From Gammaproteobacteria bacterium (GTDB lineage: Bacteria; Pseudomonadota; Gammaproteobacteria; Pseudomonadales; Pseudohongiellaceae), in NCBI GenBank assembly GCA_030831125.1, contig JAURLQ010000047.1, forward strand, positions 1 to 47,585: a DNA stretch of 47,585 nucleotides, in the 5' to 3' direction. Within the stretch, counting starts at the first letter, position 1, and every line of letters begins with the position of its first letter. The position numbers and the translations under genes were made by a program. The notes under the pieces were generated by a model. That model worked only from the letters and a program-made list of their open reading frames with translations, had not been told where the DNA came from and made no database searches. Of the stretch, positions 33,494 through 41,761 are shown piece by piece.

Positions 33494-34633
33494 TCAGACC
33501 ACTGCCCTGATTGTTTTCTTCACTTGTTCGACTTTGGCTATCAGTTTTTCACGATCTTCATCCAGTATCGTGACATGCCCCATTTTGCGAAAAGGCCTGG
33601 TTTGCTTCTTGCCATAGAGAAACAGATTTGCACCCGCTATTTTCAGCAATTCTTCCAGCCCTTCATATCGGACCTCGCCACTGCAGCCTTCGGCACCCAG
33701 CACATTCACCATTGCACTGGGACATTTGATTGCAGTACTTCCCAAAGGAAGCCCGAGTATGGCTCGCAGGTGCTGTTCATACTGGGAGGTGTAATTCGCA
33801 TTGATGGTCTGGTGCCCACTGTTATGGGGGCGTGGTGCCGATTCATTGACCAGCACTTCACCACTTCGGGTAATGAACATTTCAACTGCAAGCAAACCTG
33901 TTATTTCCAGTTTCTCTAAAACCCTGCGGGCAATCGCTTCTGCTTTTGCCTGTATTTCCTCACTGGCAGAACTTGGTGACAGCAGGTAGTCAACAAGATT
34001 GTGTTTCGGATGAAAAATGCACTCCACCGCCGGAAATACAGCAACTTCACCCTTGCTGTTGCGAGCCGCCAGTACAGATATCTCGCGATCGAAATCGATG
34101 TACTTTTCCAGCAAGCCCGGCGCATCAAAAGCCTTGTCAATATCCTCCGGGGATTTGAGTGCCTGCACGCCTCCACCGTCATAACCTCCCTTGCCAAGCT
34201 TGTTGAATGCCGGCAAAAAAGCTGCGTGTTGAAGTATATCTGCACGGTTTTCAACAAGTACAAAATCGGGCGTGGGTATATTGTTATCCCGGTAAAACTG
34301 CTTCTGGACTCGTTTATCCTGGATTATTTCTATGACACGTGGCTGGGGATATACAGGCAGCCCTTCTTTTTCGAGCTGATAGAGTGCTGCAACATTGACG
34401 TTCTCGATTTCAATGGTCAGCATGTCGACAGTTTTACCGAATCGGTAAACAGTATCGTAATCGGTCAGAGAACCCTGATGAAATTCCGATGCAAGCTCAT
34501 GACAAGGTGCCACCCCGGAAGGATCGAGCACTACAGTGGAGACATCATAATTCGGGCAGGCCTGGATCAGCATGCGACCCAATTGTCCGCCGCCAACAAT
34601 ACCCAGTCTGAAATCCTGATAGAACGCTTTCAT
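33494..34633 (-). CDS. purK: N5-carboxyaminoimidazole ribonucleotide synthase
   Basis: An ATP-grasp enzyme of about 379 residues that carboxylates AIR to N5-CAIR, using ATP and bicarbonate. The ATG at 34633 begins [21 protein letters not shown], the usual PurK start; the open frame extends further up to 34747 but gives an unrelated leader. Visible are [34 protein letters not shown], the metal and ATP region ([20 protein letters not shown] split as [10 protein letters not shown] and [12 protein letters not shown]), and [17 protein letters not shown]. It precedes purE by 38 bases. A ribosome site (AAAGGC) is next to the start. Confidence 0.95.
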   Translation of the reverse strand: MKAFYQDFRLGIVGGGQLGRMLIQACPNYDVSTVVLDPSGVAPCHELASEFHQGSLTDYDTVYRFGKTVDMLTIEIENVNVAALYQLEKEGLPVYPQPRVIEIIQDKRVQKQFYRDNNIPTPDFVLVENRADILQHAAFLPAFNKLGKGGYDGGGVQALKSPEDIDKAFDAPGLLEKYIDFDREISVLAARNSKGEVAVFPAVECIFHPKHNLVDYLLSPSSASEEIQAKAEAIARRVLEKLEITGLLAVEMFITRSGEVLVNESAPRPHNSGHQTINANYTSQYEQHLRAILGLPLGSTAIKCPSAMVNVLGAEGCSGEVRYEGLEELLKIAGANLFLYGKKQTRPFRKMGHVTILDEDREKLIAKVEQVKKTIRAVV

Positions 34634-34769
34634 GCCTTTAAAAGGGAACCCTTTGACAGGAAAGCGGCGCATCATATCACCAGGGTTGGGGTAATGCATC
34701 TCAAATCGGGGCAAAGGGGCTATGCCTGTCGACCCGGTGACGGCCAAGGCTTATCAAGGAAGGGTTGCG

Positions 34770-35984
34770 TTATTCGCGCTGCGCACTGGTAATTTTTTCC
34801 AGCAAGGTGCCGGCTTCCTGATGGCCGGGTTCCAGCTCAAGTGCCTTGCCTAGATCGGCAAGCGCTTCATCCAACCGGTCAATTTCAGCCAGTGTCTGTG
34901 CTCTCAGGAACCAGACTTCAGCCTGTTCGGGTGCAAGCTCCAGCGAAAGCGTAAAACAGTCCAGTGCATTGTCCACATAACCCATGCGCCTGAGCACCAT
35001 GGCCCGGTAATTGAGTGCCCTGTAATTGGTTTTATCGCACTGGTAACTGCGATCGAAATCACTGAGTGCAAGCGATTCCTGCTGCATCATGAAATAGGCA
35101 ATGCCCCGGTGATTGAACACAATGGAACGCACCTTCAGATCGGGGCCACAGGCCAATACTTTGCTGTAGTAATGGACTGCACTCCGATAATCCTTGTCGT
35201 TATGGGCCTTCAGACCCAGCATGAGATTCCGCTCGATTTCGGCTCTCGATGCAGCATCCGGATTTTCGATGCCGGGCAGGGTTGCCTGGGGCTCCTCGAT
35301 ATCAATCGACTCGATATTGTCCGGACCACCAAAGGAACTGGTCTTGTCCAGCATGGATTTGAAGCGTTCCTGTCCCCAGCGTGCCATTTCCTTCTGGGAA
35401 TCACGTATTTCCTGGAAGATCATGTCTGCCAGACTCAGACTGGCGTTCACTGCCGCCAGTTTTTTCCTGATGGAGTCATTGTTTGGAAAGCGCAAATGAT
35501 TCTTGTAGATAAGCTCGTGTTCCACTTCAGCCCAGGCATCCTGCAGAATGGTTCTTACCTGCACTTCCACCACAGCCCTGCAACAAACGGGCAGCTGCAG
35601 ATCAGCCTGCAGGGGAATTTCAATATGTACCGAGTCGTAGGCAAACTCCCGGAAAGAAAGCTTTTCGGATTTTCTTTCTATTCTGTTGGTGTCGAAATTT
35701 TCCCGCAGCAACTGAACTGCCTGTTCAACCTGTTCCTGGAAGGGCACGATAATTCGCATACCCAGAAGATCCTTTACTTCCGGCTCTTCGAGCGGCTTGT
35801 TGCGGGTCAGAAAGCCGATTTTTTCACTCAGGCTTTCCAGTGTCTTGACCCGCATCTTCATGGTGACAGGCAACTGGTTGGCCACCATGACTTCTTCCAC
35901 CTGGGCACAGTGCAATGAAAGCTGCTGTTTCCAGAGCGCCTCGCGCAAGGCATATGCCTGTGATATCTCTCGCAGGGTTTTCAA
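34770..35984 (-). CDS. RelA/SpoT synthetase-domain protein with C-terminal TPRs
   Basis: A 404-residue cytoplasmic protein. Residues about 30-165 form a RelA/SpoT synthetase domain: MKMRVKTLESLSEKI, EVKDLLGMRIIVPF, FAYDSVHIEI and VVEVQVRTILQDAWAEVEHE. No HD hydrolase domain is present, so it is like a small alarmone synthetase or a related nucleotide pyrophosphokinase. Residues about 255-400 are four tetratricopeptide repeats (ERNLMLGLKAHNDKDYRSAV, FNHRGIAYFMMQ, ALNYRAMVLRRMGYVDNAL, WFLRAQTLAEIDRLDEAL). The start is TTG at 35984, overlapping the upstream stop as TTGA, so it is probably coupled. Substrate and whether it is a toxin are open. Confidence 0.85.
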   Translation of the reverse strand: MKTLREISQAYALREALWKQQLSLHCAQVEEVMVANQLPVTMKMRVKTLESLSEKIGFLTRNKPLEEPEVKDLLGMRIIVPFQEQVEQAVQLLRENFDTNRIERKSEKLSFREFAYDSVHIEIPLQADLQLPVCCRAVVEVQVRTILQDAWAEVEHELIYKNHLRFPNNDSIRKKLAAVNASLSLADMIFQEIRDSQKEMARWGQERFKSMLDKTSSFGGPDNIESIDIEEPQATLPGIENPDAASRAEIERNLMLGLKAHNDKDYRSAVHYYSKVLACGPDLKVRSIVFNHRGIAYFMMQQESLALSDFDRSYQCDKTNYRALNYRAMVLRRMGYVDNALDCFTLSLELAPEQAEVWFLRAQTLAEIDRLDEALADLGKALELEPGHQEAGTLLEKITSAQRE

Positions 35985-36940
35985 GGATGAATCAGGCCCA
36001 GGTCGTTGTTCAAGAGAATACGGAAGATATCACCCTGTTCATTGGTAACCAGCAAGGTATTGTCATCCGTCCAGGCTACTGCTTCTGCCTGCCGTAATAT
36101 ATCTGTATTCAGGGCGTAACTTGTGGCTGGCGATGAAAGCCAGCTGTCACCCTGCTGTGGCGCATTGAATATCCACAGCGCACTGTAAGAAATCACTGCT
36201 AGCATGGTACCGTCCGGAGAAATATCCGCGCCTGTTGCTGCTGTTACCAATGGGTTGTGGTCTATCAGGGCAAGTGCATTGGGCTGCTCCGTAAAACGGC
36301 TGTCAAGTCGATACAGATTGGCCCCCGGCTGCCAGACATTCCCTCTGCCTTCGCGGTGTTTGGTTATCAGGTATACATTGCCCTGCCATGTAAAAATACT
36401 TTCACTGTCGTAATGCCAGTTTTCGGGAGGAAAGGACTCCTGCTCAGGATAGAACACAGGATATTTCTGGATTACAGCCGAACGGGTAGACGCTGTGGGA
36501 TCAATCTCGCTGACAGCATAGATTGCCAGATCTTTTCTCGAATTGCCGTTGTTGCCGACATCAGCGATGTACAGATACTGCTCGTCTGCGGCAATGTCTT
36601 CCCAGTCTTCAGCTTCAGCAAACATTACAGGGAAACCCTGCCACAGGCTTTTTCCTTCCTCGGGCTCTTCCCCATAGAAGGAAAAGCGCGAAAACGTCGG
36701 AATGATATTCAGGCCCTGTGCGTCCAGTGCAAAAATTCTGGGGCTGTCGCCACTGTCGTTATGCACCCAGAACAGGTTGTCACGCCGCTTGCTGCGGACC
36801 ATTCCACTCATCTCACTGATTTCCGGGTTGCCCACGGTAGCCAACAATTGCGGCACCAGGCCGGAATTTGCGGCCGGTGTTCTGTGCATGACAAGCATTG
36901 TCATGACCACAATGGCAACAACTGCAATAGTGAGTTTCAT
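35981..36940 (-). CDS. Exported beta-propeller-like protein, unknown
   Basis: A 319-residue protein with an N-terminal hydrophobic segment (LTIAVVAIVVMTMLVM) that is either a signal peptide or an anchor. The body has propeller-like repeats: SEMSGMVRSKRRDNLFWVHN, EDWEDIAADEQYLYIADVGN, NWHYDSESIFTWQGNVYLIT, TAATGADISPDGTMLAVIS and AEAVAWTDDNTLLVTNEQGD. The DWEDIA, DVGNN and ESI motifs are familiar from exported hypothetical proteins of bacteria; no catalytic role is known. Its stop overlaps the start of the RelA/SpoT-TPR gene by four bases, an unusual partnership. Confidence 0.78.
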   Translation of the reverse strand: MKLTIAVVAIVVMTMLVMHRTPAANSGLVPQLLATVGNPEISEMSGMVRSKRRDNLFWVHNDSGDSPRIFALDAQGLNIIPTFSRFSFYGEEPEEGKSLWQGFPVMFAEAEDWEDIAADEQYLYIADVGNNGNSRKDLAIYAVSEIDPTASTRSAVIQKYPVFYPEQESFPPENWHYDSESIFTWQGNVYLITKHREGRGNVWQPGANLYRLDSRFTEQPNALALIDHNPLVTAATGADISPDGTMLAVISYSALWIFNAPQQGDSWLSSPATSYALNTDILRQAEAVAWTDDNTLLVTNEQGDIFRILLNNDLGLIHP

Positions 36941-36983
36941 TGATTATGCTGCTGGATCAGCCCGGACTGAAAACAAGAGGGGA

Positions 36984-37634
36984 TTATATGTCAGACGGTT
37001 CAGACTTCAGGGCACGGAGCATGAAATCGATATGTTCTTCAGCATAATTCTGCATATCGACCAGCTCCATTTCACCAAACTGGAGATTCCATAGTGAACC
37101 AATCATCACTGGTGCAATAAGCATCTGGTTGTATACCTTTTCTGCCGTTGGCCTGAATTCACCGCTTTTGATGCCCCGCTGGATAATACCCCTGATGATA
37201 GGTTTGGATTTGCTGATCATTTCGTTGTAGAAAAAACGTGACAGTTCCGGGAAGCGTATTGCCTCACCCATGACCATGGCACACAGTGGTGCTATCTTCT
37301 CGTTCTGCATGAAGGCATACATGTTTCGGAAATGATAGGACAGCTGTTCTGAAGCTGTACCTTCAAACTCGTCAAAATTTTTCATTGCAAGATCACGACC
37401 AGGAAAGAGGTTGCGGCGAACCACTTCTTCAAACAGGCTTTCCTTGCTGTCGAAATAAAGATATATGGTGCCTTTGCCGATGCCTGCCCTTACGGCAACA
37501 TCATCCAGCTTTGTGGCAGTAAAACCCAGGGCGGTGAACTCTTCGAGTGCAGCATCAATAATGGCAATACGACGAGCTTCCTTTTGCTGCTCTCGTTTAC
37601 CCGGCGTTATGGTTTTGACGGCTGCAGTACCCAT
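36984..37634 (-). CDS. TetR/AcrR family transcriptional regulator
   Basis: About 216 residues from the ATG at 37634 (a TTG four codons upstream is the alternative). The N-terminal helix-turn-helix is typical: RIAIIDAALEEFTALGFTAT, KLDDVAVRAGIGKGTIYLYF and DSKESLFEEVV. The C-terminal ligand domain is helical and has the TetR_C pattern (YAFMQNEKIAPLCAMVMGE, SGEFRPTAEKVYNQML). A perfect palindrome of the TetR type lies 44 bases upstream, suggesting self-repression. It lies directly downstream of the dioxygenase cluster, which it probably controls (inferred). The ligand is unknown. Confidence 0.92.
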   Translation of the reverse strand: MGTAAVKTITPGKREQQKEARRIAIIDAALEEFTALGFTATKLDDVAVRAGIGKGTIYLYFDSKESLFEEVVRRNLFPGRDLAMKNFDEFEGTASEQLSYHFRNMYAFMQNEKIAPLCAMVMGEAIRFPELSRFFYNEMISKSKPIIRGIIQRGIKSGEFRPTAEKVYNQMLIAPVMIGSLWNLQFGEMELVDMQNYAEEHIDFMLRALKSEPSDI

Positions 37635-37677
37635 GAAATCATGCAATCACTGTAATGGCTTCGATAATAGGCCTCAC

Positions 37678-37691
37678 TGACCGAGCGGTCA
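37678..37691. promoter_or_regulatory. TetR-type operator palindrome
   Basis: TGACCGAGCGGTCA: TGACCG and CGGTCA half sites around AG, a classic TetR-family operator, 44 bases upstream of the regulator start. Binding by the adjacent TetR protein is inferred. Confidence 0.7.
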
Positions 37692-37761
37692 ATGTCACGA
37701 ATCAAGTGCAGGTAACCAGTTACGAATCTCTCCGATCTCAATGAGCCCGGATACATCCAAT

Positions 37762-37786
37762 GGGCGCACTGGCATGCGCACCTACA
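37762..37786. repeat. REP-like GCGC hairpin, copy 3, overlapping a gene end
   Basis: GGGCGCA and TGCGCAC arms around ctggca, followed by CTACA. It differs from copy 2 by a single base. It covers the last codons of the dienelactone hydrolase gene, so the TAG stop at 37784-37782 comes from the repeat. Confidence 0.72.
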
Positions 37787-38504
37787 CGCGGAGATTTTCT
37801 GCCAGAAAATCCAGCAACTTGTCCCAGGCATCCTCGCTGGCAGCTTCCACATAGCGCTCAGACATCGGAAAATTCTGGAAGGCATGTCCGGCGTCATCGT
37901 ACTGGTGGAACTCATGTGGCACTCCTGCCTCGGAAAGCGCAGTACTGTACTCATCCACATCTTCCGGTGACGGATTTATATCGTTGTTGCCATAGAAGCC
38001 GATAACAGGGCAGGTAATATGCAAAGCCAGCTGCAGTGGTGGAACATTACCGGCACCTAGCGCCTTTTTGATATTGCCCCCGTAAAAAGTCGCCATACAC
38101 GCAAATTCATGGATGTGACAGGCTGTGAGCCATGCAACACGCCCACCCCAGCAATGGCCCACCACGGCAAGTCTTGAAGTATTCACTGCTGACTGCGCTT
38201 TCAGTACCGTCAGCCCTGCCTTCATGTCTTCTACCATCCAGTCATCACGACTCTCTTCCTTCTTCCTGTCCATGGGATCGCTTTTTGGCCACCAGTGAAA
38301 AATGAAAGGCACAGCCACAATGTAACCGTTGTCAGCCAAACGTTGGGCTGTGGCCAGTGTAAACGGATCATTCTCAAGGCCGGTATGCCCCATTGGAATA
38401 TGCTGGGCAAGCAGGATGCCCGGAAACGGGCCTTCACCTTCCGGGGTGAACACGAACACTTCCATTTCTGAATCGAGAACGCTGGTTTTGACTATCGTGT
38501 GCAT
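37782..38504 (-). CDS. Dienelactone hydrolase family protein, cytoplasmic
   Basis: A 240-residue enzyme from the ATG at 38504 (AGGTAAG upstream; a GTG eight codons earlier is possible). Cys118 sits in GHCWGG, Asp175 in GNNDINPSP and His207 in DDAGHAFQNF, the full Cys-Asp-His triad. Family members open enol-lactones made after ring cleavage. It lies in the same direction 33 bases after the 2-hydroxyacid dehydrogenase and downstream of the intradiol dioxygenase, so a lactone or product of that dioxygenase is a likely substrate (inferred). The final codons and stop are provided by a REP-like repeat. Confidence 0.9.
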   Translation of the reverse strand: MHTIVKTSVLDSEMEVFVFTPEGEGPFPGILLAQHIPMGHTGLENDPFTLATAQRLADNGYIVAVPFIFHWWPKSDPMDRKKEESRDDWMVEDMKAGLTVLKAQSAVNTSRLAVVGHCWGGRVAWLTACHIHEFACMATFYGGNIKKALGAGNVPPLQLALHITCPVIGFYGNNDINPSPEDVDEYSTALSEAGVPHEFHQYDDAGHAFQNFPMSERYVEAASEDAWDKLLDFLAENLRV

Positions 38505-38537
38505 GTTCTTACCTGATTTCTGAACCACTTTGCCTGA

Positions 38538-39524
38538 TCAGAGAATGTCCTGACGACCCACCTGATTTTGCAAGGCATCACCTCGCGTCATACGGGCCAG
38601 GTTTTCCAGAAAATTTTCATCACTGCGTGCACGCATGCCACTGCCACCATTGGAACAATGAGGTGTAAGCATTACAGCAGGATGCTGCCAGACCCAGCTT
38701 TGTGGCGCTGGTGGCTCCTGATTGAATACATCCAGAATCGCCATTTCCGGTTTACCGGCATCAAGCGCAGCCCGCAGGGCATCCTCAACAACCAGATCCC
38801 CCCTGGCAATATTCACCAGTACAGCCTTGTCTTTCATCGCCGCAAGAAATCCGGCATCCACCAGATTGTGAGTACCTGCATTGGAAGCACAGGCCAGCAC
38901 CACCACGTCAGCCTGCGGCAACACTTCAACCAGCCTGTCCTGCTGCACTACTGTATCAGCCAGCCCCTCACCATCAGATTTTCTTCTGACTGCAGTCACA
39001 GTGGCATCAAAGGCCTTTACCCTTCTTGCAATACCTTTGCCTATTTCACCAAAACCGACTATCAACCAGTTTGTTCCCGATATTTCCCTGAAGCCACGCG
39101 GCTTCCATATGCCCTGCAACTGGTTTTGCCGAAACTCTACCGGGTCCTGGTAATGCGCCAGCACCTGCCCCAGCACATATTCGGCTATGGCTACTGCCTG
39201 TGCATGATTGTTTGACAACAACACTCCTCTTTCGAGCAGATCCAGATACGGCAAGCCGTCCAGTCCGGTATTGATGGTATGCAACCAGCGAATGGAGGGG
39301 CACGCCAGCATCAGCTCAAAATAGGGTTTGAGTTTACGAGCAAAGAACATTTCCGAATGAATCCAGAACCATTCAGGCTGCAGGGCTTCCATGGTAGTAG
39401 CTTCACCATTGAGCGTGATCTTTCCCTCTTCATCCACCAGAGCAATAACGAGATCTGGTGCAATACTGCTGATCTGATCCTGAAGACGCTCCCAGGACGC
39501 TTTGTAGAAGAGTGCCGTCGGCAT
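38538..39524 (-). CDS. D-isomer 2-hydroxyacid dehydrogenase family protein
   Basis: A 328-residue NAD(P)-dependent dehydrogenase. The N-terminal domain is divergent (QPEWFWIHSEMFFARKLKPY; WLHTINTGLDGLPYL), then AEYVLGQVLAHYQ, the nucleotide-binding NWLIVGFGEIGKGIAR, the catalytic Arg in VNIARGDLVVE, the Asp/Glu in LDVFNQEPP and the His in MLTPHCSNGG. It would reduce a keto acid or oxidise a hydroxy acid. Only 70 bases separate it from the upstream dioxygenase gene and 33 from the hydrolase gene, so it belongs to the same operon. Its relation to the enzyme at 8522-9493 is at family level only. Confidence 0.9.
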   Translation of the reverse strand: MPTALFYKASWERLQDQISSIAPDLVIALVDEEGKITLNGEATTMEALQPEWFWIHSEMFFARKLKPYFELMLACPSIRWLHTINTGLDGLPYLDLLERGVLLSNNHAQAVAIAEYVLGQVLAHYQDPVEFRQNQLQGIWKPRGFREISGTNWLIVGFGEIGKGIARRVKAFDATVTAVRRKSDGEGLADTVVQQDRLVEVLPQADVVVLACASNAGTHNLVDAGFLAAMKDKAVLVNIARGDLVVEDALRAALDAGKPEMAILDVFNQEPPAPQSWVWQHPAVMLTPHCSNGGSGMRARSDENFLENLARMTRGDALQNQVGRQDIL

Positions 39525-39594
39525 TACATGTTCCGTACAGTGATAATTGAATCTGCATGGGCCCGGGTAGACAGGCCCATCCAGACAGGGTCAA

Positions 39595-40461
39595 TCAGGG
39601 AACGACAAAGGTGTATTCAAGGGTATAGAAGGGCTTGCCTGTGCCTTTGGCTGCAATTTCTGCCGCGTCATTGTGCTCTTCTATATCCACCCTGAAATCC
39701 TTCACCGAGAAGATGGTGTCCGAATCCACATAGGGAGAATGGTTGAAATACATCATCGTGGTGAAATCGTCATGCCCTTCAGCCCTGATGATGTAATGGA
39801 TGTGACAGGCACGGTAACCATGGCGCCCCAGCTGTGTGAGCATGGTACCGGTAGGACCAGAGGTTGGCACCGGATAGTCGCCCGGTACCACAGTCTGGAA
39901 ATCCACCTCACCGTTTGCATCAGTGCGGTAACGGCCATAGAAATTCCACTCGGGCAAATGTTCACGCTGCACGAAGTAATATCCCTCGCCATTGGGCTGC
40001 CATACATCCACTACCGCATTGGCAAGCGGTTTGCCATTCTTGTCCACCACCCTGTTCTTCATGAAGAGGATACGGTCATTGTCTTCCACGACCCCCATCA
40101 CTTCCCCATGTTTGCGCTCAGGCAGGCCCGGGATGAACAACGGACCTTCAACATTCATTTCAGTGGTGCCGCTGGCTTCCCGTCCTGCATCCTCGAGCAG
40201 GATGCACAACTCGGAAATGCCAAGGCAGTCGCTCATCAGGTGAATTTCGCCCATCGGGAAATCCTGGTTGGGCTGTGCCAGTTTGAACAGGAACTGACGT
40301 CCGACTTCCAGTTCTTCAGTGGTCAGATTCACTTCACGCTGAAATGCATGCAGATGCCTGACAAGGCTGGAATAGATTTCATGCAGACGCGGGTTGGTAA
40401 GCCCCCCGTCTCCGTGATTGATTACGGCATCGGTAATGTTTTCCAGAGTTATGCCAGCCAT
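39595..40461 (-). CDS. Intradiol ring-cleavage dioxygenase
   Basis: A 288-residue iron(III) dioxygenase of the catechol/hydroxyquinol 1,2-dioxygenase type. The N-terminal helical linker domain (to about 100) is present, then the core: DVWQPNGEGYYFVQ (first Tyr ligand at 161/162), GDYPVPTSGPTG (Tyr196) and ACHIHYIIRAEGH (His220, His222). All four iron ligands are present. It cleaves a catechol-like ring between the hydroxyls to a muconate or, for hydroxyquinol, maleylacetate. The start is preceded by GAGGGG. It is the first gene of the dioxygenase, dehydrogenase and hydrolase operon. Confidence 0.94.
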   Translation of the reverse strand: MAGITLENITDAVINHGDGGLTNPRLHEIYSSLVRHLHAFQREVNLTTEELEVGRQFLFKLAQPNQDFPMGEIHLMSDCLGISELCILLEDAGREASGTTEMNVEGPLFIPGLPERKHGEVMGVVEDNDRILFMKNRVVDKNGKPLANAVVDVWQPNGEGYYFVQREHLPEWNFYGRYRTDANGEVDFQTVVPGDYPVPTSGPTGTMLTQLGRHGYRACHIHYIIRAEGHDDFTTMMYFNHSPYVDSDTIFSVKDFRVDIEEHNDAAEIAAKGTGKPFYTLEYTFVVP

Positions 40462-40525
40462 GATGATCCCCTCTTGCCTGTGTTGTTATGCGACCCGGGC
40501 ATGATAACCCCTCACAAACACCACG

Positions 40526-40540
40526 TGTAGGGGCGATGGC
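40526..40540. repeat. Degenerate REP-like unit, copy 4
   Basis: TGTAGGGGCGATGGC is the reverse complement of the tail of the other GCGC repeats, with one arm lost. It is 65 bases upstream of the dioxygenase start. Together with copy 3, the repeats bracket the operon. Confidence 0.4.
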
Positions 40541-40578
40541 AAACGATTTGGCCATTGTCAAATTTCATGGCAAAACGC

Positions 40579-40840
40579 TAGTGGTCTGGTTTGAATTTCT
40601 TCTATCCCGTTAGTGGAGCGACTTGACACTATTGTTTCTTCGACACGCCGTGAACCCATCCGTGGGGGCTCGACTGCGGCCAGCAAGCTGGTCCAGCCAC
40701 CCGCTGAGGCGGGTGTCGTTCCACAATGCAGCAAGCTTCGCTTGCACTACGCATTGCTCCACCCCTGCCGCAGACGGTCTCAGACCCACTAGTGCCAAGT
40801 CGCTTACCAAACACCTACTGAAATTCAAACCAGACCGCTA
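40579..40840. repeat. MITE-like inverted-repeat element, type I with inner module
   Basis: A 262-bp element. The ends (40579-40599 and 40820-40840) are 21-bp inverted repeats with one mismatch, beginning TAGTGGTCTGG on the left, and each terminates in TA, as expected for insertion at TA. A second pair follows inside (GCGACTTGACACTA and TAGTGCCAAGTCGC). The core is shared with the element at 42699 (CGTGAACCCATCC, CTCGACTGCGGC, GCCGCAGACGGTC), but has an added module at about 40680-40763. That module is also found in the element at 44148. No transposase is inside. The region fills the gap between the dioxygenase and glycosyltransferase genes. Confidence 0.78.
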
Positions 40841-40855
40841 CCAGCAAAACCCCGG

Positions 40856-41674
40856 TCATGAAACCGACCCCAGGAGTATTTCAATGACCTTTTCCGCCTC
40901 TTGTGGACGGATCAGTGAGGCACATAGGTTCACGGCTTTGGGTTTGATCTCTGATTTGCGCCTCAGAAGATTCAACGCAGGCCCGCCCCCCTCGCACATA
41001 TCAGCCACCACATCAGGGCTCAGTGCACCCACTTGGGGAAGCAGTGAAAAACCACAGATGGAATGAAGAGCTGTCAGCAGCTTGGGACCTGCAATCTGGG
41101 GGGCAATATGCTGCGGATCTATCCGCCTGATAATGGACTCAACAGTGTAGACAAGAAACGGGAGCACCGGACACCCCTTGCGGAACACACACACCGCATT
41201 ATGCACGTTACGTCTGGCAGCAAAGGTTTCATCCACCGCCTGCACCCAGACCTCCTGCCCAAAGGCGCAGCTGCCCTCAAATTCCAGCTCAAGACTCTGG
41301 TCAAAAACCAGCACATCGGCATCCAGCCAGATTACCTGCTCATAGCCCTTTTCCAGCGCCTTTTGCATCAGTATCAATCGGGCATAATCGGTAGCAATCG
41401 GCTTTTTGCTGCCAATTTTTTCCCTGTACCAGTCCGGAACCAGCTTGAATATTTCATCGCCGAAAAACCGGTAATCAAAGCCCTGGCTGTCACTCCATTG
41501 CTTTACGGAATCCATGCAGCTGCCGATCCAGCCATCCTGCTGGACAGCACTGCACGATTGCACGACAACGGTGGTGGAAACAGGAGTATCCGGATTGTTC
41601 ACTTCATGTTGCACTGGTGTCAAAAGGGCGTTCAGACTAGCCTCTATATGGGCAAGTTTGAACCCTTGTTTCAC
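40856..41674 (-). CDS. Glycosyltransferase-like protein with DxD motif
   Basis: A 272-residue protein starting at GTG 41674. The core resembles Golgi-type galactosyl/mannosyl-transferase-like enzymes: VVVQSCSAVQQ, DSQGFDYRFFGDEIFKL, DYARLILMQKALEKG, then WLDADVLVF with the metal-binding DxD at 118-120. It probably transfers a sugar from a nucleotide donor to an unknown acceptor in the cytoplasm. No signal peptide or membrane segment is present. The ribosome site is weak and the gene is alone. Its stop is 16 bases from a MITE-like element, so its natural 3' end may have been altered by insertion. Confidence 0.75.
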   Translation of the reverse strand: MKQGFKLAHIEASLNALLTPVQHEVNNPDTPVSTTVVVQSCSAVQQDGWIGSCMDSVKQWSDSQGFDYRFFGDEIFKLVPDWYREKIGSKKPIATDYARLILMQKALEKGYEQVIWLDADVLVFDQSLELEFEGSCAFGQEVWVQAVDETFAARRNVHNAVCVFRKGCPVLPFLVYTVESIIRRIDPQHIAPQIAGPKLLTALHSICGFSLLPQVGALSPDVVADMCEGGGPALNLLRRKSEIKPKAVNLCASLIRPQEAEKVIEILLGSVS

Positions 41675-41761
41675 AAAGAAGGTTGATTGCAGGCGAAAGC
41701 ACAGTATATAAATCCCGGTCTGCGTTCAACCAGGCAAACTTTCCAACCAAGGATGTAATCC

